Both the position numbers and the translations under genes were made by a program. The notes under the pieces were generated by a model. The model worked only from the letters and a program-made list of their open reading frames with translations, was not told the DNA's origin and did no database searches. A stretch of 64,000 nucleotides of DNA from Myxococcales bacterium (GTDB taxonomy: Bacteria; Myxococcota_A; Polyangia; Polyangiales; Polyangiaceae), in NCBI GenBank assembly GCA_016191785.1, contig JACPVJ010000124.1:1-64000 (forward strand), written 5' to 3'. Shown here piece by piece: positions 43,301-52,414 of the stretch (its first letter is position 1; every line of letters begins with the position of its first letter).

Positions 43301-46300
43301 CGCGTCGGCCTCACTCGAACTTCTGGGTACATCGCCTTGTTCATGTCGATTAGTTCTCGTAGCAATTCGGGCGGGATGTCGGGGTACACACGTCTTAGCT
43401 CCCGGATGTCGCGCGCAACAACGTCGCGAGCATTCGTGAGCCCCTCCGTGCTGCGTGACACTACCCCGCGCGTTCCGCGAACGGTGTGCCCGACCTTCGG
43501 CACGAGGATCGCCGGCGCACTCTCAAGATCGTAGCCTGACACCATTTTTTTCATCAGAGCCTTTTGACCCACATGATGCCTATCCAGGGTCTTGCTTGCC
43601 GCGAGGTTCTTGTATGCCCCGATATCGTACTTCTGGCTTCCAGTCGGCCGAATCTGGGCACCGCGCGGGAATCCGGCACCGACCTGCGCGCCGAAGAGCG
43701 TCGCCTCGCCGCCGAGCTTCTCGCCCAGGCCAGGGATGGGTTCCTGGGTCAGAGCCTTGTCAAGCCACTCTCGAAGTTTCGGATCGCCCTCGTGGCGCAG
43801 TTCTGCCGCCGCCTCTCCCTCGCGGAACAGTTCGACCGCGGACTTCCTTGGCGAGTCAGGTGTTCCCCCGCCGGTTTCATCAGGGCCGCCTCCAGCAGGG
43901 CGATGCCCCGCGCTCGTGCCGCCGTGACCGCCAGACCCAGTCGCGGTGCCTGAGGGGGCGCTCGCTGGTTGTGCTCGAGGAGGCAACCCAACGTCTGTCT
44001 GGCGTTCAACAGTAGCCTCGTTGCCGCTACCGTATTGGACTCCGCCCCCTGCTGTGCTCGCTGTTGCCTCGCAGCTTTGGTCGGCACCGCATTCAAGGCC
44101 AAGCGGGTCGGTGGCCTTCAGCGCCATCCCGCTGACGTAGGCGTAGAGGTTAAGGTCCGCCCGGCCCGGCACATGCACCGCCAACGGATCCGCACTCACC
44201 CACCGGTTCAGAAGCGGCGCGTAGTACCTCTTGCCGAAGTACTGCAGCCCGACCTCGACGTCCTCTTCCTTCCCTGTGAACCGATAATCCTCCCTGAACC
44301 CCTTCCACCTTTCTGGTCGGTAGTCGCTCTCGCTTCCCCCGTACGCCTGATAGGTCCCCCTCTCGACGAGCTCGCCGGTCGCCTTGTCGAGCACCACGCT
44401 GGTGCTCCCCAGATGGTCGCCGAGCTCGAGCAGCACGTGCGTCTGCGCGCCGCCGACGGTGGGCACGTCGGGCTCGTCCCACGCCACGCGCGCGAGCCGG
44501 ACACCGTGGGCGTAGAGGTACGGCACCTCGGTCCACTTGCTCTGCTCGTACTCGCCCGCCGAAAAGACCGCCCTTCGCAGCTCGAGGCTCTCGAAGACGT
44601 AGACCGTGTGCCGCTCGGCACCTGCGCCGTCCTTCGCGGTCTTCAGGACTCGCTGGTCACCCGCGTCGTACCCGAACGTCAAATCCGCATCGGGCGTCCC
44701 CGCGGGCAGCGGGCCCGTGACCGCCGGCAGCGTCGCGACGTCCCAGCGCTTCGCGCGCGCGAGGCGGCCGACCTCGTCCCATTGATAATCGTAGACCTGC
44801 GAGCACGCCGAGCCCGAGGGCAGGCAGGCGCCGTTGCGCTTCACCTGCAAGCGCGTCAGGTTGCCGGCGGGGTCGTACTCGGTCTCGAGCTTGCCGGTCT
44901 TGCTGCCGCCCTGGCTCGTGTTGTCGGCGGTGGCCAGGCGGTAGGTGTCGTTGGTGATCGCGCCGAGGGATCGATCGTAGAAGCCGTGAGCGTCGTCGTC
45001 GGTCTTGCTCGTGTTGCCGAGCCAGTCGTATTCAAACGTCTGCCACTGGAGCCGCTTGGCGAAGTCGACGTGGGGGCTCGGTTTGGCTCTTCTTGGATCC
45101 TGAAGGTCCGCCTGCCCGGAATTCTCTGCCGCGAACGGGCTCGTCCAGGTGTCGTCGCCGCCTTCGTGCTGGTAGTCGACGCGTGAGACTCGGTAGAGGT
45201 CGTCGTACTGGGCCTTCTTGGTGACGGGCTTCGCGCCCGCGGGCCACTCGCTAGCGATGCGCCAGTCGCGGATCTCGACCGGGTTGCCGACGTTGTCGTA
45301 GGTCAGCTCGTCGTCTTGCAGCAGCAGCTGGAAGCTTGGCTGGTTGTTCGGGGCGCTCCAGCCGGCGGGGGGGCCGCGGTAGGTTTGCACCGCCTTCACC
45401 CGCCGCCGCACGTCGTACGAGAAGTCCGTCGTGGTCTTCGCCAGATCGCCGTACTCGATGCGCTCGATCAGGCCGTCCGCCGTGCGCTCGACGTGCTGCA
45501 CCAGCCCGCCATAGCTGCCCGCGATCTGCTTCACCGTGCCGCGCGCCGTGTACGCCGTGCGCACCGTGCTCGCCGATCCCGTGACGGGGTCGACCGTGCC
45601 CATCAGCTCGGCCGCTGTCGCGCCCGTCGTGGCGGCGATCTCGCGATCGGCAGAGTCGAAGGCCGCCTGCCGCACGTACCAGCGCTCGGTGAAACGGCTC
45701 GCGATCGAGTCCGAGGGCGGGCCGGGCTTGGCGATGCGCACCGCGCTCGCAGGGCTGCGGCCCCGGCCGTCGTGGGCCGTCACCGTGAGCGAGGCGCGGT
45801 CGTAGGTCGCGACGAGGCGCCCGGTGAGGAAGGCGCCGGTCAACGTGAGACCGGGGGCCAGCGGCTCGGGTGGGGCCGAGTCATAGTGGTAAAGCACCTC
45901 GATGCCCGTGCGCGCGGCCAGGTTGGGCGGCGAGTAGGCGGCGTGGGCGGTCAGACAGGGCGAGTAGTCCTCGGACGTGAGCCTGCCCGCACCTTCGTAG
46001 GTGAAGTTGACTCCGCAGCCGCGCGCGTCGCTTGTGCCGACCAGGTCGCCCGCGTCATTGTAGGCGTAGCGCCACGCGCGAAGCGTGGGCGGGAGGGCCG
46101 TGGGATCGGCGGTGAAGCTTTTGCTGGTGCTGGGCTCGACGTTGAGCACGAGCCGCCCCTGCGAGTCGTAGCGCATCCAGCGCGTCACCTCGCTGGTCGT
46201 GCCCGCGAGCCGGCGGGTGATCACCTGAGGCTCGCCCGTGGGCAGGTACCGCGTCAGCGTCTCGCGGGTGCGCAGCACGCTGCCCGCGCCGGTGCTCTCG

Positions 46301-49300
46301 TGGAAGCGCTCGACGGTTGCGCGGGTGCGACCGTGGCCGTCTTTGCGCTCGCTCGCGAACGTGCCCTGGTGCGGCCCGGGGGAGAGATCGGCGGCGTCCC
46401 ACAGGTCGGTCGAGAGGGCGTGATACGAAGAAAAGAGCGCGATCGTGCCGTCGAGATCGGTGGTGGTGAGCTGCCGCCCGAAGGCGTCGTAGGCCTGGGT
46501 GCCGTAGGGCGTGGGCGGGGCCGCGCCGAGGGCCGTCTGCGCGAAGGCCTTGGGCGCGCCGCTGTAGAACCACTCGAGGTGCTTGCGCACCACCGCGCCC
46601 TTGGCATCGAACGTGACCTGCCCGCTCGCGACCCACGGCGCGCCGTCGCCGCCCTGGGCGGGCGAGCTGGGATCGGCCTCGCTCAGCGTGACCAGCGTGC
46701 GACCCAGACCGTCGACCACGCTCCACGACTCGAGATACTCGTCGTCGCTCAGGGACTCGCCGTCCTGCGTCTGGGTGTGGATCAGCGAGTAGCGGCTCGG
46801 GCTCTTGGGGGTCGAGCCGAGATCGGGGGGGAGGAAGTACTCGACCTTCACGCTCGGCTTGGGCGAGAGGGCGAGCACCGTGGTCGGGTGCGGTCGCGTC
46901 AGCGCGGTGAGCCGACCGAAGGCGTCATAGTCGACGCGGGTCTGGCGCGCCCCGAGCTCGACCACCGTGGTCACCAGCCCGAGGCCCAGATCGTAGGCCG
47001 CGCTGCTGGCCAGCGGGGCGACGCCGCAGCCGCCGCGGTACGTCGTCTCGACCGTCGCCAGCGTGGCAAAGACGGGATCGTAGGTCACGTCGCGGCAGCG
47101 ACCGCTTGGCCCGATCTCGCGCTCGAGGTTGCCGAGGGGCGTGTACTTGCTCTCGCTGACGATGGCGCCGTCGGCCGAGGCGCCAGGGGGCGCCGGGGCG
47201 ATGGGCGCGCCCGGGGACTCGTGGAAGCGATCGAGCGGCAGCGTGTGCGCGAGGGTGGCCGTGGTCTTCACGAGCGCGCCCTCGGGCGTGTACTCGAACG
47301 CCGTCGGCCTGAGCGGCCCCAGGAAGTACTGCGAGCCCGTCACCTGCGACGTCAGCGTGCGCCAGAGCCACCCGGTCGGATCAGCGGTGGGGCGACCCGG
47401 CGCGGTGTGCGTGGTGAGCGTCTCGTCCGCGCCGTCGGGGCAGCCCTCGACGCAGCCGAAGGCGCTGGCCGTGAGCTGGTTGCCGAAGACGTCGACCGTG
47501 CTCGCCGACCGCAGGCGTACCCGGCCCGCGCTCGATCGCAGCGGCAGGGCGCGCAGCGCCGTGAGCCCCGTGACGGGGCCCGCCGCCCCGTGCTCGATCT
47601 CGATCTCGGTCAGCTCTTGGCTCGACGCGCTGGGGGTGAAGGTCGCGGTGTCGTAGAGGAAGGTGTCCTTGCCGCGCTCGAACGCGTGCCGCACCTCGCG
47701 CCCGTCGCGGCCGACGTACAGCCGGCGCAGGCGATAGGTCGTGTGCTCCGTCGACAGATAGCGGCCGCTCTCGTCGCGCTTCTCGGTGACCACCGGCAGG
47801 CCCTTCAGCGCCTCGCGCGGGCTGTCGCGAAAACGCTCGGCGACGCTGCACTCGTCGGTGCCGTTCGTGGGGGTCTCGTCCACGCACTCGCCGAGCAAGA
47901 AGGTGCTCTCGGTGACGTCGCTGGGGCTGCTCTCGCTGCCGATGCGCTTGGCGCTGGCCTGCCGGAAGCCCCGAAACTCGCGCTGCCGCCCCTCGAAGAC
48001 CGGCTCGCGATAGCTGTATTCGGTCACCACGCTCACCGCCGGCTGGCCCGCCAGCGCGAGCCCGCTGCTCTCGGTCACGCGCTTGACCACGTGGGCCACC
48101 GTCGGCATGCGGGTCGACCAGGCGTTGCCCGCCTTGTCGGCCGCCAGCATCTCGGCGGTCGAGGTCGAGTACTCGAGGCTCGTCGTCTTGCCGAGGCCGT
48201 TCTCGACCGTGGTCAGGATCCACGGGCGCTGCCCGCCCGCGAGATCCATGTACTGGTACTTGTTGCCGTTGCCCCAGAGGATGTCGCGCGTGCCCGAGCC
48301 GTTCACGTCCACCAGGCGCACCCGGTTGGCGTAGGAAGGGCTCGCGGGCGTGTTCTTGATGATGTGCCGGTCGGTCCAGCCCACGCCGTCCACGTTCAGC
48401 CACACGTCCACGTCGGTGAAGCGGATCTGGACCAGATCGGTGAGCCCGTCGCCGTTCACGTCGTCCAGGCGCAGGCTCTCGCCCTGAATGTCCGAGTACT
48501 GCGGGCTGGTCTGCATCAGCACGTGGCGGTTCGCGCCGAAGGTGCCCGCGCCGCAGTCGTCACGCTTGCCCGTGCCCCAGAAACCGTTGCCCCGGCCCGG
48601 CCAGTAGCGGACGTCGCCCTTGCGCACCCGCACGATGTCGCTGATGCCGTCGCCGTTCATGTCCGCGACCTTGATGTCCGGATCGCTGAAGCGGACGGGC
48701 GTCGCGCTCCACGGCACGCAGGTGCGCACCGGCTCGGTCGAGAGCGAGGCCGTCGCCGCGCCCGTCCACCCGCCCTGGCCGAAACGCCCGTCGCCGCCCG
48801 GCAGCCGCCCCAGCGCAAAGTAGGTCTGGATCTCGGTGCCGGTGCTCACCACCACGTCCACCAGGCCGTCGAAGTCGACGTCCATCACCTGGGTGTCGGC
48901 CGCGTCTTTGCCCAGATCGAGCTTCGGGCTCAGGCCGTCGCTGGTCGTGACCTCGCGCCCCTGCCAGAGCCACCCGCTCGGTGCGCTGCGCGGCGAGTAC
49001 ACCGCGTAGCTCTTCACCTTCGGCATGTGCAAGAGATCCACCGTGCCGTCGCCGTCGAGATCGAGCGGCGCCACGTTCTCGTTCTTGAACGTGATGGTGG
49101 TCGGCCCCGCGCCCAGCACGCCGGCGATGCCCATGGGCTTCACCGCGCCGAAGCGGTCCGCGTCTCCGCCGTCGCCGTTCAAGAAGATGCCGTGCCCCGC
49201 GCCGTAGGTGCCCGCCGCGGTCACCAGCACGTCGGGCAGGCCGTCGCTGTTCACGTCGAACAGGTCGCTCAGCTCTTCGTCCACCGAGTGCGGCGGGCTC

Positions 49301-50772
49301 TGGAGCATGGTGCGCAGGCGCTCGTCGAAGCCCTCGTAGCCCGGGAGATCTTTCACCCCCGGGCCGCCGCTCACGGTGAACGGCTCGACGTGGCCGTAAC
49401 CGAAGCTCATCGCCGGCAGGCGAGGGCAGCTCGTGGTCTCGTCGCTCTCGAGGGGAGCGTCTTCTTCGCGCCCCGCGCAGCGGCCCTCGGCCTGCACGCT
49501 CGCGAGCAGCGACACGTGCGAGCCGGGATCGTACTCCAGGTGATAGCGCCGCACCCGACGCCGCGCGCTGCTCGCCGCCCCGCCGAAGGTCTTGCTGCCG
49601 ACGTCGATGCGCGTGAGGCGGAAGCGCTGCTGCATCTTCCAGCCGCTGCGATACGACTCGGTGGCGTCGGCGCGCTCGGCGTAGATCAGGCGCGTGTGGT
49701 GCGCATAGTCGCTGAGCGGCGCGGTGGCGGCGCTTGCCGCCGGCGGCGTGTCGAAGAGGTCGCTGAGGTACGCCGTGCCGCCGTCCTGCGCGTAGCGAAA
49801 CACGACCACGTTCACGGGTTGGGGGTTTCCGCTCGCGGGGTTGCCGTTGCCCCAGGTGTCGTATTGCCGGACCAGGTTCCAGCGGAACACCTCGCTCGGC
49901 TTCGCTGGGTTTCGCTCGAGCGCGCCGACGTAGCCCGAGCCGTCGAGCGGCACCCCGAGCTCCATCGTCACGCCGCTCTTGTCTTGCACGCGCCAGGTCT
50001 GATGATCCGGCGACCAGAAGAAGCGCAGGAACGAGCCCTCGACCCGGGGGCGGAAGTACTGGTGCCCCGCAGACCAGATCGGAAATGCCTCGCCCGCGGC
50101 CGCTCCGTCGCAGCCGAGGGCCGCGCTCACGGTGCAGATCGGCACCAGCTCTTGCCCGCCGTTGAACACGAAGTGGTCTTGCCCCGCGTGCCAGCTGGCC
50201 TGGTCGTCGTAGCGCGGCACGCCGCGATCGGTCTGCCGCGCGATGAACGGCACGCCGATGCTCCAACCCATGCCCACCACGCCCGCGCCGCCGCTCGACG
50301 AGTACGAGAGACCGAGACTCGGTTGCGCTCCGCCGCGGGCAGCGGGCAGCGCGATGGGCACCGAGAAGGTCGCGATGCCCGTCGAGAGCTGTGCGCTGAA
50401 GCTCTCTTCCATGCCCTGGATCGTGCCCGCGCCCTTCGGCACGCTGATGCTCTTGCTGGTGACGCCGCTCTTGTCCGCGCCGCTGGGCAGCGCCACCGTC
50501 TCGACCGGCGGCGGCGCAGAGGCCGCCGGCGGCGGCGCCGGATCGCCCGTCACGGTGGGATCTTTGGGCTGCTCGCTGACCAGCGCCCCGGGGGCCGTGG
50601 GCTCGCCGGACGATGGGCTCGGCAGCGAGCCCGGGGAAGCCACCGGGGCGGGTGCGCTCGCGGCCTCGGCGCTCGACTCGTCGCCGCTCTCGGCCGTGAC
50701 GCTGGCGGGCGCGAGCAGCGACAGCACGAAGCTCGTGAGCGCGAGCGCGCTCGATCGCGGCCCGCGTCTCAT
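43297..50772 (-). CDS. Secreted SpvB/TcdB-middle/RHS polymorphic toxin with HNH-like C-terminus
   Basis: 2491 aa from ATG 50772. Residues 1-28 are a Sec signal peptide, then a Pro/Ala/Ser linker. An SpvB-like domain begins near 106 (GTIQGMEESFSAQLSTGI), then FG-GAP/VCBS repeats (about 420-800; DLDGDGTVDLL, DVNGDGLTDLV) and a TcdB-middle-like region. RHS/YD repeats (about 1200-2130) end in an RHS core with YFGKRYYAPLLNRWVSADPL and TDPLGL at 2222-2226. The last 265 residues are the variable tip, with LDRHHVGQKALM and ILVPKVGHT resembling HNH/Endo VII-type nucleases. RHS cocoons enclose the cleaved tip. The start overlaps the upstream lipoprotein stop (ATGA). Confidence 0.9.
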   Translation of the reverse strand: MRRGPRSSALALTSFVLSLLAPASVTAESGDESSAEAASAPAPVASPGSLPSPSSGEPTAPGALVSEQPKDPTVTGDPAPPPAASAPPPVETVALPSGADKSGVTSKSISVPKGAGTIQGMEESFSAQLSTGIATFSVPIALPAARGGAQPSLGLSYSSSGGAGVVGMGWSIGVPFIARQTDRGVPRYDDQASWHAGQDHFVFNGGQELVPICTVSAALGCDGAAAGEAFPIWSAGHQYFRPRVEGSFLRFFWSPDHQTWRVQDKSGVTMELGVPLDGSGYVGALERNPAKPSEVFRWNLVRQYDTWGNGNPASGNPQPVNVVVFRYAQDGGTAYLSDLFDTPPAASAATAPLSDYAHHTRLIYAERADATESYRSGWKMQQRFRLTRIDVGSKTFGGAASSARRRVRRYHLEYDPGSHVSLLASVQAEGRCAGREEDAPLESDETTSCPRLPAMSFGYGHVEPFTVSGGPGVKDLPGYEGFDERLRTMLQSPPHSVDEELSDLFDVNSDGLPDVLVTAAGTYGAGHGIFLNGDGGDADRFGAVKPMGIAGVLGAGPTTITFKNENVAPLDLDGDGTVDLLHMPKVKSYAVYSPRSAPSGWLWQGREVTTSDGLSPKLDLGKDAADTQVMDVDFDGLVDVVVSTGTEIQTYFALGRLPGGDGRFGQGGWTGAATASLSTEPVRTCVPWSATPVRFSDPDIKVADMNGDGISDIVRVRKGDVRYWPGRGNGFWGTGKRDDCGAGTFGANRHVLMQTSPQYSDIQGESLRLDDVNGDGLTDLVQIRFTDVDVWLNVDGVGWTDRHIIKNTPASPSYANRVRLVDVNGSGTRDILWGNGNKYQYMDLAGGQRPWILTTVENGLGKTTSLEYSTSTAEMLAADKAGNAWSTRMPTVAHVVKRVTESSGLALAGQPAVSVVTEYSYREPVFEGRQREFRGFRQASAKRIGSESSPSDVTESTFLLGECVDETPTNGTDECSVAERFRDSPREALKGLPVVTEKRDESGRYLSTEHTTYRLRRLYVGRDGREVRHAFERGKDTFLYDTATFTPSASSQELTEIEIEHGAAGPVTGLTALRALPLRSSAGRVRLRSASTVDVFGNQLTASAFGCVEGCPDGADETLTTHTAPGRPTADPTGWLWRTLTSQVTGSQYFLGPLRPTAFEYTPEGALVKTTATLAHTLPLDRFHESPGAPIAPAPPGASADGAIVSESKYTPLGNLEREIGPSGRCRDVTYDPVFATLATVETTYRGGCGVAPLASSAAYDLGLGLVTTVVELGARQTRVDYDAFGRLTALTRPHPTTVLALSPKPSVKVEYFLPPDLGSTPKSPSRYSLIHTQTQDGESLSDDEYLESWSVVDGLGRTLVTLSEADPSSPAQGGDGAPWVASGQVTFDAKGAVVRKHLEWFYSGAPKAFAQTALGAAPPTPYGTQAYDAFGRQLTTTDLDGTIALFSSYHALSTDLWDAADLSPGPHQGTFASERKDGHGRTRATVERFHESTGAGSVLRTRETLTRYLPTGEPQVITRRLAGTTSEVTRWMRYDSQGRLVLNVEPSTSKSFTADPTALPPTLRAWRYAYNDAGDLVGTSDARGCGVNFTYEGAGRLTSEDYSPCLTAHAAYSPPNLAARTGIEVLYHYDSAPPEPLAPGLTLTGAFLTGRLVATYDRASLTVTAHDGRGRSPASAVRIAKPGPPSDSIASRFTERWYVRQAAFDSADREIAATTGATAAELMGTVDPVTGSASTVRTAYTARGTVKQIAGSYGGLVQHVERTADGLIERIEYGDLAKTTTDFSYDVRRRVKAVQTYRGPPAGWSAPNNQPSFQLLLQDDELTYDNVGNPVEIRDWRIASEWPAGAKPVTKKAQYDDLYRVSRVDYQHEGGDDTWTSPFAAENSGQADLQDPRRAKPSPHVDFAKRLQWQTFEYDWLGNTSKTDDDAHGFYDRSLGAITNDTYRLATADNTSQGGSKTGKLETEYDPAGNLTRLQVKRNGACLPSGSACSQVYDYQWDEVGRLARAKRWDVATLPAVTGPLPAGTPDADLTFGYDAGDQRVLKTAKDGAGAERHTVYVFESLELRRAVFSAGEYEQSKWTEVPYLYAHGVRLARVAWDEPDVPTVGGAQTHVLLELGDHLGSTSVVLDKATGELVERGTYQAYGGSESDYRPERWKGFREDYRFTGKEEDVEVGLQYFGKRYYAPLLNRWVSADPLAVHVPGRADLNLYAYVSGMALKATDPLGLECGADQSCEATASTAGGGVQYGSGNEATVERQTDVGLPPRAQPASAPSGTATGSGGHGGTSAGHRPAGGGPDETGGGTPDSPRKSAVELFREGEAAAELRHEGDPKLREWLDKALTQEPIPGLGEKLGGEATLFGAQVGAGFPRGAQIRPTGSQKYDIGAYKNLAASKTLDRHHVGQKALMKKMVSGYDLESAPAILVPKVGHTVRGTRGVVSRSTEGLTNARDVVARDIRELRRVYPDIPPELLRELIDMNKAMYPEVRVRPTR

Positions 50773-52400
50773 TGCGCGCCTCCGTCGAGGGCGGGCTTGC
50801 GCACGAGCGGCAGCGGGATCAGCTCGGCGACCACGTCGGGCGTGCCCTCGACCGAGCCAAAACCGCGGCCGTAGTCGTCCCAAGCCGTGGCGAGCGAGCC
50901 CTGGCCGCTCGCCGCGAGGGCCGGGTGGCGTTGATCGTCTTTCAGGTGCGCGGGCCAGCGCGGCAGCGCGAGCTCCACCTTCGACAAGTCGAGCGTCGGG
51001 CTCGTCCAGTCGATCTCCTTCAGCCAGAGCTCCTCGGCCTTCGCATCGCCGGGAACGAGCGCGGAGCGCCAGGCCACGAAGACCCGATTGCCCACTCGCA
51101 CGACGTTCGGGTGGCTTTGTGCGAGCGAGGCGTCGATCGAGTACGGGGCGACCAGCGGTGCGATCGGGAACGGGGTCACGTTGGACTGGTTCGCCGTGTC
51201 GAGGATCGCGCCCCGCAGCCGCGCGGGCACGCCCTCGCTGAAGACCAAGAGCAGATGTGTCGAGCCGAGCTCGGCCAGAGCGGGCTTGTCCTCGGCGGGG
51301 CCGGGGGAGGCGACCGCCACGCTCCACGAGGCGCTGGTCGTCTTCACGACGATGGTCTCGGTCCCGGACGAGGCAGACCGCCACGCGGCGGCCCAGCTGC
51401 CCGCGAAGGGCGCGAGCGCGACGCCGCTCTCTTGGGCGGGGCCGTTCGCGAGGATCTCCTCCGAGCTCGTGGGCGCGAGCGAGGCGTTGAAGCGACGCAT
51501 GCGCACGTCGGTCCCGCTCGTCGGGAGCTTCGAGTCATCGACCCAGGCCACGACGAGCTCGGTGCTCGTCCACACGATATCGGAGTCGTGCTGGCCGAAG
51601 TTCTTGGTGGTGTTCGCGCGCACCAGGGGGCCGACGCCGCCCGCGTCGACCAGACGCAGCGCGACCCCGAGCCCATCGCCGTCAGCGCCGAGATCGGTGT
51701 ACGCCACCGCGTACTTGCCGCCCGGGAGCGCGGCGACGACGGGGTGGGCGCTAGCAGTGATTGAAACGTCCGCGGCGACGGAGACCGGCGCGCTCGCCGG
51801 GACTCCGACCGGGTCGAAGGTCAAGAGGCCGAGCGTGACCGGCGCCGGCAGCGACGTGACGAACGCAACCGCAAAGCCCGCGTCGCCGCCTGCAACCGGG
51901 TGACGGCCATCGCCCAGACGGCGCGACACCTTCGGCGGCACGCCGCCGTCGGAGCCGGGGCCGGGAACGAGCAGCACGTCTTGCACGAAGCACCCCGCGC
52001 AAGAGTCCGCGGCGCTCGCGTTGCCGTCGTCGCACTCTTCGGTGACCGGATCGCGCACGCCGTCACCGCAGTAGAGCGAGACCGGCGCGTCAATCACTGC
52101 GTCGCTGGGATCGGCGTCGCCGCCAGCGTCGCTGCTGCCGCCGCTGCCACCCCCGCCGCCACCGCTGCCTGTGCTGCCTGCACTGCCGCCCGTGCTCGCG
52201 TCAGACGCGGAACCCGCGGCGCCACCGGTGGCGGAGCCGCCGCTGCCAGTGCCCGCCACGCCGCCGGTGGAGGTCCCGGCGGCGCCGCCTGATGCGGAGC
52301 CTGCAGCGCCCCCCGAGCCGCCGCCCCCGCCCGAGTCGCAGGCCTGCGCTGCGAGCGCGACGGCGATGGCGGAGAGCCACGCGACCTTGATCCGGTGCAT
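50769..52400 (-). CDS. Lipoprotein with Gly/Ser linker, Cys-rich module and propeller-like domain
   Basis: About 543 aa from ATG 52400. The lipobox is AAQAC (Cys about residue 20), followed by about 80 residues of Gly/Ala/Ser/Thr linker. Next comes a Myxococcota-type Cys-rich module (CGDGVRDPVTEECDDGNASA, then CAGC), matching the DUF4215 repeat. The remaining 400 residues are repeated beta strands with GKYAVAYTD, TELVVAWVDD, GSWAAAWRS and NRVFVAWRSA, indicating a beta-propeller. It lies between the giant lipoprotein (14-nt gap) and the RHS gene (ATGA overlap), so it is an integral part of the toxin operon, perhaps an adaptor on the cell surface. Confidence 0.8.
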   Translation of the reverse strand: MHRIKVAWLSAIAVALAAQACDSGGGGGSGGAAGSASGGAAGTSTGGVAGTGSGGSATGGAAGSASDASTGGSAGSTGSGGGGGGSGGSSDAGGDADPSDAVIDAPVSLYCGDGVRDPVTEECDDGNASAADSCAGCFVQDVLLVPGPGSDGGVPPKVSRRLGDGRHPVAGGDAGFAVAFVTSLPAPVTLGLLTFDPVGVPASAPVSVAADVSITASAHPVVAALPGGKYAVAYTDLGADGDGLGVALRLVDAGGVGPLVRANTTKNFGQHDSDIVWTSTELVVAWVDDSKLPTSGTDVRMRRFNASLAPTSSEEILANGPAQESGVALAPFAGSWAAAWRSASSGTETIVVKTTSASWSVAVASPGPAEDKPALAELGSTHLLLVFSEGVPARLRGAILDTANQSNVTPFPIAPLVAPYSIDASLAQSHPNVVRVGNRVFVAWRSALVPGDAKAEELWLKEIDWTSPTLDLSKVELALPRWPAHLKDDQRHPALAASGQGSLATAWDDYGRGFGSVEGTPDVVAELIPLPLVRKPALDGGAQ

Positions 52401-52414
52401 CACGCGGGCTCCGA

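Noticed and set aside
45316..50874. A 1852-codon open frame on the plus strand
   Set aside because: It is antisense to the RHS gene. Its Arg/Ala/Gly/Val-rich composition without domains is a typical high-GC shadow, and the RHS frame carries clear domains.
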